From positions 124,001 to 188,000 of the forward strand of contig NZ_JALNMJ010000003.1 in NCBI RefSeq assembly GCF_023156505.1: a stretch of DNA of 64,000 bases, written 5' to 3'. Each line of letters opens with the position of its first letter. Positions within the stretch are counted from its first letter, which is position 1. Origin of the DNA: Roseibium sediminicola. Its GTDB lineage: Bacteria; Pseudomonadota; Alphaproteobacteria; Rhizobiales; Stappiaceae. Made by a program: the position numbers and the translations under genes. The notes under the pieces are model-generated. The model did no database searches. It saw only the letters and a list, made by a program, of their open reading frames with translations, and had not been told where the DNA came from. This document shows, piece after piece, positions 53,775-61,094 of the stretch.

Positions 53775-53950
53775 ACCGTCATTCCGGACAAGTGAGGCGC
53801 AGCCGATCGCTGATCCGGAACCCAGACATATTTGCGGCGCAGCCGCTCAGTTTCATCGATTGAAAGAATTGGTGCGCGCTGTCGCGCGCGCTGACCTGCT
53901 GGGTTCCGGATCGGCACGCAGCATGCGCTGCGCTTGTCCGGAATGACGGT
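53775..53950. repeat. Long palindromic element (copy 4), with perfect 18-base ends
   Basis: The ends accgtcattccggacaag and cttgtccggaatgacggt are perfect 18-base inverted repeats. Inner arms gatccggaacccag and ctgggttccggatc form a second perfect stem. The element is 176 bp and sits between the element at 53545 and the ribose promoter. Such length and perfection suggest recent insertion or active maintenance. Confidence 0.88.
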
Positions 53951-54063
53951 GAAGACGGGATTCGACCGGCCGTATACTGTTCCTGGTCCCACCCAAACAC
54001 ATTTTTTCCAAAATAATTTCAGGCGAAACGTCCTGAAATCGCTCGCGATTTTTACCCATGAAA

Positions 54064-54101
54064 TGAATGCATTCAAAAAAATGAAACGTTTCATATTGAC
54101 G
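54064..54101 (+). promoter_or_regulatory. RbsR-type operator and promoter of the ribose operon
   Basis: ATGAAACGTTTCAT (54081-54094) is a perfect 14-base palindrome with the CG centre typical of LacI-family operators. A second palindrome TGAATGCATTCA lies at 54064-54075, and a gaaacg half-site at about 54025. TTGACG at 54096 could be the -35 element. The LacI-family gene at the end of the operon is the natural regulator. Confidence 0.7.
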
Positions 54102-54187
54102 CCGAAAACGGACCGTGCTTTCAATTTGGCAGCCTGATCGCCGTCGATGAAACACGGCGAGGGTGCAGCCTTTTTGGGAGGAAAATC

Positions 54188-55108
54188 ATGAAGTTGTTCA
54201 AAATCGCCGCCGCCGCGGCGACCGGTCTCGCTTTGCTTGGTGGAACCGCTCTGGCCGATGACAAGCCCGTCGTCGGCCTGATCATGAAATCGCTGGCCAA
54301 CGAGTTCTTCCAGAACATGATGGTCGGTGCGGAAGCCCACCAGGAAAAGCGTGGCGACTACGAGCTGAAAGCGGTCGGCATGCAGAACGAGACCGACTTT
54401 GAATCGCAGATCAACGCGGTCGAGAATTTCATCACGCAAGGTGTCGATGCCATCGTGGTGGCGCCGGCCGACAGCCGCGCCATGGTCCGTCCGCTGAAAA
54501 AGGCGATGGAAGCCGGCATCGTCGTGGTGAACTTCGACGTGTCTCTGGATGAAGACGCCAAGAAGCAGCAGGGCGTGGAACTGGCCTTTGTCGGCCCTGA
54601 CAACCGCGGCGGCGCCAAGCTTGCCGGCGATGCGCTCGGCAAGAAGCTGGGTGAGGGCGGCAAGGTCGTCATCATCGAGGGCAACCCGGGTGCCGACAAC
54701 GCCACCCAGCGCCGTCTCGGCTTCGAGGACAGCGTTGCCGAATACAAGCTGAACCTGCTCGACAGCCGCACGGCCCATTGGGAAACCGAGGAAGCCAACC
54801 AGGTCTTCGCCACCATGCTGACCGCCCATCCGGACATCCAGGGCGTGATGGCGGCCAATGACTCCATGGCCATCGGCGTCGTCAAGGCTCTGGAAAGTGC
54901 CGGCCGCACCGACATCGAGGTTGTCGGCTTCGACAACATCCCGGCCGTCGGCCCGATGATCGAGGACGGCCGCATGCTGGCCACCGTCGACCAGTTTGGC
55001 ACCGACATGGCCGCCAATGCCATCGATCTCGCCCTTGAAGTCGTTTCCAGCGGCGAACAGCTGGAAGGCTGGGTCAAGACACCGATCGAATTGGTCACTG
55101 CGAACTAA
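54188..55108 (+). CDS. rbsB: Ribose ABC transporter binding protein
   Basis: This is a periplasmic binding protein of 306 residues with signal peptide 1-23 (ATGLALLGGTALADD). It has the RbsB sequence pattern (VGLIMKSLANEFFQNMMVGA; VDAIVVAPADSRAMVRPLKK; FVGPDNRGGAKLAGDALGKK; VMAANDSMAIGVVKALE). The gggagg ribosome binding site lies 5 bases before ATG. It is the first gene of the operon, behind a LacI-type operator, and followed by a terminator-like hairpin. Confidence 0.94.
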   Translation: MKLFKIAAAAATGLALLGGTALADDKPVVGLIMKSLANEFFQNMMVGAEAHQEKRGDYELKAVGMQNETDFESQINAVENFITQGVDAIVVAPADSRAMVRPLKKAMEAGIVVVNFDVSLDEDAKKQQGVELAFVGPDNRGGAKLAGDALGKKLGEGGKVVIIEGNPGADNATQRRLGFEDSVAEYKLNLLDSRTAHWETEEANQVFATMLTAHPDIQGVMAANDSMAIGVVKALESAGRTDIEVVGFDNIPAVGPMIEDGRMLATVDQFGTDMAANAIDLALEVVSSGEQLEGWVKTPIELVTAN

Positions 55109-55122
55109 GCAGTCTCCAAGAG

Positions 55123-55183
55123 CGCTCCCGTCCGGTCAGCCAATGAACCCATGATTGGGGACGGGAGCGGTTCCTTCTTTTTC
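55123..55183 (+). terminator. Attenuator between rbsB and rbsA
   Basis: CGCTCCCGTCC (55123-55133) pairs perfectly over 11 bases with GGACGGGAGCG (55159-55169), followed by the T-rich ggttccttctttttc. It has all parts of an intrinsic terminator, yet lies inside the operon 15 bases after the rbsB stop. It probably lowers expression of rbsACDK relative to rbsB. Confidence 0.75.
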
Positions 55184-55188
55184 AAAAC

Positions 55189-56766
55189 ATGACTGGACGC
55201 ATCATGGCAGCACGGCTCGCCGCAGCGCCCGCAGCTGCGCCGGAGACGCCTTTTCTCTCCGTCCTCGGCCTCAAGAAGTATTTCGGCGGCGTCAAGGCGC
55301 TGGACGGTGTGAGTTTTTCCCTGGAAGAGGGTGAGGTCCATGCGCTGGTCGGCGAGAACGGCGCCGGCAAATCGACCCTGATCAAGATCCTCTCGGGTGT
55401 CTTTCCCTATGATTCCGGCGAGATTTCGCTTGCAGGCGATGCCTACCGGCCGTCGAGCCCGCACAACGCCAAGGGCCACGGCATCCAGGTGGTGCACCAG
55501 GAATTCAACCTGCTCGATCACCTGACCATTGCCGAGAACATTTCCATCGAGGACATGCCGACCGGCCGGTTCGGCCTGCTCGACCGCAAGGAAATGAACC
55601 GACGGGCCCGCCAGGCGCTCGACGCCATCGGCCTGACAGATATCAATGTCACCCAGCCGGTGTCCTCGCTCGGCATCGCCCATCGCCAGCTGGTCGAGAT
55701 CGCAAGGGCGCTGCAGTCGAAAAGCCGGATCCTGATCCTGGACGAGCCGACCGCGACCCTGACCGAGCGCGAGACCAAACGTCTGTTCGACATTGTCGGC
55801 GGCATCAAGGCCGACGGTGTCACGGTCGTCTTTGTCTCCCATCACCTCGACGAGGTCTTTGCCATCTGCGACCGGGTCACCGTGTTCCGAAACGGCAAGA
55901 CCATCGCCACCGACCTGATTTCGGAGATGACGCCGGAAGGCGTGGTCCAGCGCATGGTCGGCCGGAAACTGGCCGAAGGGTTGGAAGACCAGGAAACGCA
56001 TGCGACCGGCGAAACGGCTCTTCGGGTGGAAAATCTTCTCACCCAGGCCAATCCGGGTGAGACCGGCGTCTCGCTGGATCTCAAAGCCGGCGAGATCGTC
56101 GGCATTGCAGGGCTGGTCGGCGCCGGCCGCACGGAAATCCTGCGCGGCATTTTCGGCATCGACCCGGTTCGCGCCGGCACGATCCATCGGAATGGCAAGG
56201 AGGTCCGCTTCAACGGGCCGAAGGACGCGATTGCCGCCGGCATCGGTTTTGTCACCGAGGATCGCAAGGACGAGGGTCTGATCCTCGACATGCCGATTGC
56301 CGCCAACATGTCCCTGGCAAGCCTCAAGTCCGTCTCGAAATCCGGCCTGCTCCAGCTCGCCAGCGAAACGAAACGCGCCCGTGAGGGCGGGGCGAAGCTG
56401 AAACTCAAATACGGCAAGACCTCTGACGCGGTCTCCAGCCTCTCCGGCGGCAACCAGCAGAAGGTGGTGCTGGCCAAGTGGCTGGCCCGGGGGCCGCAGG
56501 TCCTGCTGCTGGACGAGCCGACCCGGGGCGTTGATGTCGGCGCCAAGGCGGAGATCTACGCCATCTTGAAGGATCTCGCGCGCGAGGGCGTCGCCCTTCT
56601 GGTCGTCTCCTCCGAAATGCCGGAGCTGATGACGCTGGCCGACCGCATTCTCGTTCTCGCCGAACACCGCATTCAGGGGGAGCTCGGCCGGGCCGACTTC
56701 TCCGAAGAAAACATCCTGAAACTGGCCTATGGGCAGACGCCCGAAGCCGCGGGAGACACACAATGA
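55189..56766 (+). CDS. rbsA: Ribose ABC transporter ATP-binding protein
   Basis: This is a double-domain ABC ATPase of 525 residues. The start is uncertain: ATG 55189 and ATG 55204 are in frame, and neither has a clear ribosome binding site because the attenuator's T-run is directly upstream. First domain: GENGAGKST, Walker [12 protein letters not shown]. Second domain: GLVGAGRTEI (degenerate Walker A), [14 protein letters not shown] and LLLDEPTRGVDVGAK. It overlaps rbsC by 4 bases. Confidence 0.94.
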   Translation: MTGRIMAARLAAAPAAAPETPFLSVLGLKKYFGGVKALDGVSFSLEEGEVHALVGENGAGKSTLIKILSGVFPYDSGEISLAGDAYRPSSPHNAKGHGIQVVHQEFNLLDHLTIAENISIEDMPTGRFGLLDRKEMNRRARQALDAIGLTDINVTQPVSSLGIAHRQLVEIARALQSKSRILILDEPTATLTERETKRLFDIVGGIKADGVTVVFVSHHLDEVFAICDRVTVFRNGKTIATDLISEMTPEGVVQRMVGRKLAEGLEDQETHATGETALRVENLLTQANPGETGVSLDLKAGEIVGIAGLVGAGRTEILRGIFGIDPVRAGTIHRNGKEVRFNGPKDAIAAGIGFVTEDRKDEGLILDMPIAANMSLASLKSVSKSGLLQLASETKRAREGGAKLKLKYGKTSDAVSSLSGGNQQKVVLAKWLARGPQVLLLDEPTRGVDVGAKAEIYAILKDLAREGVALLVVSSEMPELMTLADRILVLAEHRIQGELGRADFSEENILKLAYGQTPEAAGDTQ

Positions 56767-57761
56767 CAACCGACACTCTGCAGGAGGCCGCGCCGCCGGT
56801 TTCCAAATTCTCCGTGCGCACGGTGCTGCACAATGCCGGCATCGGCCTGGCCCTGCTGGCGCTGATCCTGTTCTTCTCGGTCTTCACCGAGCATTTCCTG
56901 ACGCCGAACAACATCACCAACATCCTGACCCAGATCACCATCAACCTGATCCTGGCCGTCGGCATGACCTTCGTGATCCTGATCGGCGGCATCGATCTCT
57001 CGGTCGGCTCGGTCATGGCCTTTGCCGCTGTCGTTGCTGGCAAGGCGATCACGCTGCCCGGCTTCGGCCCGGCGGAAGCCATCGCGCTCGCCATTGTCGC
57101 CGCCACCCTGACCGGGGTGCTCTGCGGGTTTCTGAACGGGGCCATCAGTGCCTATTGGGCGCTGCCCTCCTTCATCATCACGCTCGGCATGCTCAACATT
57201 GCCCGCGGCGCGGCGCTGCAGGTCTCCGAGGCCCAGACGATCTATTCTTTCCCCTTCGCCTTCGAGGAATTCGGCTCGGCCATGATCTATGGCGTGCCGG
57301 TGGTGTTCCTGGTGGCGCTGGTGCTGGTGTTCATCGCCTGGTTCGTGCTGAATTTCACCGTCTTCGGCCGGTTGATCTACGGCATCGGAAACAACGAGGA
57401 AGCCGTACGCCTCGCGGGCCATTCCGTCTCCCGCTACAAGATCGCCGCCTTCACCATCTGCGGCCTGACCGCGGGCATCGCCGCCATCGTCTATATGGCC
57501 CGCCTCAACATCTCCAGCCCGATTGCCGGCATCGGCTTTGAGCTGAACGCGATCGCCGCCGTCATCATCGGCGGCACCAGCCTCAGCGGCGGCCGCGGCT
57601 CTGTGATCGGCACATTGCTCGGCGCCTTCATCATCGGCGTGCTTGCCAACGGCCTGATCCTGATCGGCCTCAGCGATTTCATGCGCCAGATGATCACCGG
57701 TGTCGTCATCATCGTTGCCGTCATTCTCGACTATTACCGCGCAAAGTACGCATCGACATGA
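56763..57761 (+). CDS. rbsC: Ribose ABC transporter permease
   Basis: This is an inner-membrane permease of 332 residues with about nine or ten spans. A short polar start precedes the first helix (GIGLALLALILFFSVF); the family motif reads [20 protein letters not shown], and the late motif [20 protein letters not shown] is present. It overlaps rbsA and rbsD by 4 bases each. Confidence 0.94.
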   Translation: MTTDTLQEAAPPVSKFSVRTVLHNAGIGLALLALILFFSVFTEHFLTPNNITNILTQITINLILAVGMTFVILIGGIDLSVGSVMAFAAVVAGKAITLPGFGPAEAIALAIVAATLTGVLCGFLNGAISAYWALPSFIITLGMLNIARGAALQVSEAQTIYSFPFAFEEFGSAMIYGVPVVFLVALVLVFIAWFVLNFTVFGRLIYGIGNNEEAVRLAGHSVSRYKIAAFTICGLTAGIAAIVYMARLNISSPIAGIGFELNAIAAVIIGGTSLSGGRGSVIGTLLGAFIIGVLANGLILIGLSDFMRQMITGVVIIVAVILDYYRAKYAST

Positions 57762-58168
57762 AACGGACGCAGCTTCTCAACCGCCACCTGAGCGCGCTGG
57801 TCGCCTCGCTCGGGCATCTCGACGAAATCGTCGTGGCAGATGCCGGCCTGCCGGTGCCGGACGGTGTGCAGGTGATCGACCTTGCCGTTTCCCCAGGAGT
57901 GCCCCGGTTCCACGATGTGCTTGACGCCCTGCGTTCCGAACTGGTCATCGAACAGGCAATCTGGGCCGAGGAGGCCTCGGAAACGCTTGCCGGCGTGATG
58001 CAGGCCGAAGTGGATTTCTGGCGCGACCAGACTGGCAAGCCGGTCGACACTTCAAAGCTGCCTCATGAGGCCTTCAAACAGCGCAGCGCGTCTGCCGAGG
58101 CCATCATCCGCACGGGCGAGACGACGCCTTACGCCAACATCATTCTTGTCAGCGGGGTCGCGTTTTGA
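57758..58168 (+). CDS. rbsD: D-ribose pyranase
   Basis: Converts beta-ribopyranose to beta-ribofuranose for the kinase. The protein has 136 residues, the usual length. The catalytic histidine is residue 20 (LVASLGHLDEIVVADAGLPV), with D28 nearby, and the C-terminal TGETTPYANIILVSGVAF supplies the conserved Tyr and Asn. It overlaps rbsC by 4 bases and rbsK by 4 bases. Confidence 0.95.
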   Translation: MKRTQLLNRHLSALVASLGHLDEIVVADAGLPVPDGVQVIDLAVSPGVPRFHDVLDALRSELVIEQAIWAEEASETLAGVMQAEVDFWRDQTGKPVDTSKLPHEAFKQRSASAEAIIRTGETTPYANIILVSGVAF

Positions 58169-59091
58169 AATCCGTAACTGTCGTCGGCAGCATCAATATC
58201 GACCTGACCAGCTATCTCGACCGCTGGCCCAATGTCGGCGAGACCATCGCGGTGCGCGAGACCGTGTCGTCCCTGGGCGGCAAGGGCGCCAACCAGGCGG
58301 TCGCCGCCGCACGGCTCGGCGCCAGGGCAACCTTCATCGGCGCGGTCGGCACCGACGGTTTTGCGCAGCAGGCGGCCGGCGAACTGAGGCGGGAAGGGGT
58401 CGGCGCGCTGTTGGCGGAACTGGCGGAGACGGCAACCGGCCTTGCCTTCATCGACGTCGGCCCGGAGGGCGGCAACATGATCCGGCTCGCCGGTGGTGCC
58501 AATCACAAGCTGACACCGGCGGACATTCGCGCGCAGGCGGATGTTCTGGCCGCCTGCGACGTGGTGCTGCTGCAGAACGAGATCGGCCTGGAGACATCCC
58601 TGGAAGCCGCCCGGCTGGCGCACGCTGCAGGGGCCCTGGTGATCATGGATCCGGCGCCTGCTCCCGTCCCGGCCTGGCCGCGCGACGTGCTCCAGAATTT
58701 CGACATCATCACGCCCAACGCCCATGAGGCGGGCGGTCTTCTGGGCTGGGAGCCCAAGATGCTGGATGAGGGACGGGAAGCCGCGAAGGTCCTGCGCGAC
58801 TTCTGCCGGATTGGCGCCATCGTCACGCTTGGCGAAAAGGGCGTTGCCTGGGAGCTCGGTGATGATGTCGGGTCTCTGCCCGCGCCGAAGGTCAAGGCCA
58901 TCGACACGGTGGCGGCCGGCGATTGTTTCAACGGCGCGCTGGCAACCCGCCTCAGCCTGGGCGAAAGCCCGAAGGAGGCCATCGCCTTTGCCATGCGCGC
59001 TGCGGCGCTTGCGACCACGCGCAAGGGAGCGGCTTCCTCATTGCCGACACTGGAGGAATTGGAGGCACCGCTCAAATCTCTTTCCGCCTGA
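58165..59091 (+). CDS. rbsK: Ribokinase
   Basis: Phosphorylates D-ribose to ribose 5-phosphate, feeding the pentose phosphate pathway. The protein has 308 residues of the PfkB family. It starts at TTG 58165 (KSVTVVGSINIDLTSYLDRW), overlapping the rbsD stop. The substrate motif GGKGANQAVAAARLG and the catalytic DTVAAGDCFNGAL with its aspartate are present. Confidence 0.94.
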   Translation: MKSVTVVGSINIDLTSYLDRWPNVGETIAVRETVSSLGGKGANQAVAAARLGARATFIGAVGTDGFAQQAAGELRREGVGALLAELAETATGLAFIDVGPEGGNMIRLAGGANHKLTPADIRAQADVLAACDVVLLQNEIGLETSLEAARLAHAAGALVIMDPAPAPVPAWPRDVLQNFDIITPNAHEAGGLLGWEPKMLDEGREAAKVLRDFCRIGAIVTLGEKGVAWELGDDVGSLPAPKVKAIDTVAAGDCFNGALATRLSLGESPKEAIAFAMRAAALATTRKGAASSLPTLEELEAPLKSLSA

Positions 59092-59165
59092 ATGAAATCA
59101 GCAACTTGATTGCCGCTCCGAGGAATGCTTCAAGGAGAGAAAGACGATCCGGAGACCGCCTGCAG

Positions 59166-60164
59166 ATGCCAACAATCAAAGACGTCGCGCGCAAGGCCGG
59201 TGTGTCTGTCGGGACTGTCTCGCGCGTTCTGTCCAAGAATGAAACCGTCAAGGAGCCCCTGAAAAAGCGGGTTCTGGCGGCGATGCAGGAGCTGGACTAC
59301 AAGCCCAATCTTGCGGCGCGGGCCCTCAGGACCAATTCCATCGAGGTGATCGGCCTGGTGGTGCCGGACATCACCAACCCGTTCTTCTCTCAGCTTGCCA
59401 AGAACATCGAGATGGAGGCCGCCAAGCGCGGTCACTCAGTCATGCTGGCCAATTCCCATGACGACCCGCAGGCCGAGAAGACACAGATCTCCGTGCTGCT
59501 CGACCGCTCGGTTTGCGGCGTCATCGTTGTGGCGACCTCAGACGGCGGCGAGGCCCACAAGGCCGACGTGCCGATCGTCTCGCTCGACCGCCGCTTCGGC
59601 ACCTATCCGCTGGTCGCCACCGACCATTTCAACGGCTCGCAAAAAATCGCCGATCACCTGGTCGGCCTCGGCCACCGTCGGATCGCCTATATTGCCGGCC
59701 CGCAATCGATGGAAGTCGCCCGCCAGCGCCGCGACGGCTTTGTCGCCCGCATCGAAGCACTCTCGACCCCGGACGACCCGATCAGCCTGACGATCCATGA
59801 AGGCCAGTTCGACTATGACAGCGGCGAGGAGATCGGCCGCGCGATCCTGAAGGACGCCCCCGCCGGCACCTGCCCCACCGCCATTGCCGCCGCCAGCGAC
59901 CAGCAGGCCATCGGTGTCCTCCGCTGCGCCCGCGATCTGAAACTCGCAGTGCCGCAAGATCTCTCCGTCACCGGCTTCGACGACATCACGCTTGCTTCGC
60001 TCGTCGTCCCACGCCTGACCACCTTGCGCCAGCCGATTGAGCGGCTGGCTACATCTGCCGTGGAGCGAATCTTTGCTGGCGACCAGGCATCGGACGAAGC
60101 GATAGCTGGGGAGGTGGTGGTGAGAGAATCGACGGCGAGGCGTGAAACCGTAAGAGCACGGTAG
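59166..60164 (+). CDS. rbsR: LacI-family repressor of the ribose operon
   Basis: This cytoplasmic repressor has 332 residues from ATG 59166; an open extension upstream overlaps rbsK in another frame and is rejected. The helix-turn-helix is classical (TIKDVARKAGVSVGTVSRVL), and the hinge region (LDYKPNLAARALRTN) contains the residues that insert into the CG centre of operators. The periplasmic-binding-like effector domain follows (IGLVVPDITNPFFSQLAKNI). It lies at the end of the operon, so it is autoregulated through the operator near 54081; ribose is the likely inducer. Confidence 0.92.
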   Translation: MPTIKDVARKAGVSVGTVSRVLSKNETVKEPLKKRVLAAMQELDYKPNLAARALRTNSIEVIGLVVPDITNPFFSQLAKNIEMEAAKRGHSVMLANSHDDPQAEKTQISVLLDRSVCGVIVVATSDGGEAHKADVPIVSLDRRFGTYPLVATDHFNGSQKIADHLVGLGHRRIAYIAGPQSMEVARQRRDGFVARIEALSTPDDPISLTIHEGQFDYDSGEEIGRAILKDAPAGTCPTAIAAASDQQAIGVLRCARDLKLAVPQDLSVTGFDDITLASLVVPRLTTLRQPIERLATSAVERIFAGDQASDEAIAGEVVVRESTARRETVRAR

Positions 60165-60330
60165 CATCGGTTTGTGAGACCGCTTCATCTGTCGTGTAAT
60201 ATCAGATCCAAGTGAAGTTCGTGTCTGAGAAGGCACTGGTGTTGCATATTGAAAATGTCGACTTCGGCACCGTTCGGACGTTTGAGACATGGGATTAATG
60301 ATTGCAACAAAAAGGCAACTCAGTCAGTTG

Positions 60331-60759
60331 TCATCTTAGGTAACCGCGTATCACCAATCCGTTTCGTGAATCCTCGACGGGGTATTTTCCCAAACTTGCG
60401 ATAGTTGCACGGGCTGCCTTGATATCCTGCTTTGCCGTTGATGCAGGCACACCATCGATATAGGGCCTTGTCATCTCGGGAATTTCGATCCACTCGATAG
60501 CACACGTTTCTATCGGTCCGAATTCGAGAGTGTCTATGAAGGGCTTTGGCGGGGAAAGATCCGCAATTCTTGGCATTCTGATAGTGTGTGTATCGGCAGA
60601 GTCGATAAATTTCACGACGATCTGTTCAATACCAATAACTTCTGCTTCCAAGGAACAAATTAGTTTCCACCATTTCGCATCCGACATTAGGGCATTGGAG
60701 AAGTGCTTCCGCACATATCGCTTCGTTCGATCAAGTTCGTCTTGTAAATTTGTTTTCAT
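60331..60759 (-). CDS. DUF6678-like protein in an AT-rich insert
   Basis: This is a soluble protein of 142 residues from ATG 60759; a longer start at 60840 has no support. Codon use is clearly more AT-rich than in the flanking operons. The sequence (SDAKWWKLICSLEAEVIG; IVVKFIDSADTHTIRMPRIA; KPFIDTLEFGPIETCAIEWI; LGKYPVEDSRNGLVIRGYLR) matches my memory of DUF6678, a family with the pattern KW..L...L and a final RxxGY. The function is unknown; such proteins often lie in accessory DNA. It is oriented opposite to its neighbours. Confidence 0.65.
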   Translation of the reverse strand: MKTNLQDELDRTKRYVRKHFSNALMSDAKWWKLICSLEAEVIGIEQIVVKFIDSADTHTIRMPRIADLSPPKPFIDTLEFGPIETCAIEWIEIPEMTRPYIDGVPASTAKQDIKAARATIASLGKYPVEDSRNGLVIRGYLR

Positions 60760-61094
60760 ATCTTGATACGCTTTATGGCAGATGCCTTGAAGTGGAGTGG
60801 GCGTGTGCCGAAACACCAAGCCCGGAAGTCTCAATTGCATGCGATTTATGCCGGTTGGCGCAATACGTCACAGTAAGCAAAATAGCGCCCTTACTCAATC
60901 TGGAACTTTGGCCAAATCTATGTATCAGGCGCTTATCAAGGACGGCTACCCGCAGCCGCTCCGCTGTAGGAATGCCGACCGGTTTTCCGTAAACGGTCAG
61001 CATCGCTGCCCATTTATTTCAAACTTAAAACTTTAGGCTTGAAATATCTCTCTGCCTGTGGTTCGCTGAGATCCTCGCAGCAAGGGAGGATCGT
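60760..61094. other. AT-rich intergenic stretch with possible gene remnants
   Basis: No complete gene is visible in these 335 bp. Two short plus-strand frames read like protein ends: one ends KSQLHAIYAGWRNTSQ (stop at about 60877), the other runs TLAKSMYQALIKDGYPQPLR to about 61034 and vaguely recalls an AlpA-type regulator. Neither has a start. The stretch probably contains decayed accessory genes and, close to its end, the promoter of the gene at 61095 (ribosome binding site gggagga). Confidence 0.4.

Noticed and set aside
13047-53950. CRISPR array as explanation for the repeats
   Set aside because: The repeats are single palindromic elements far apart, without regular spacers or cas genes.
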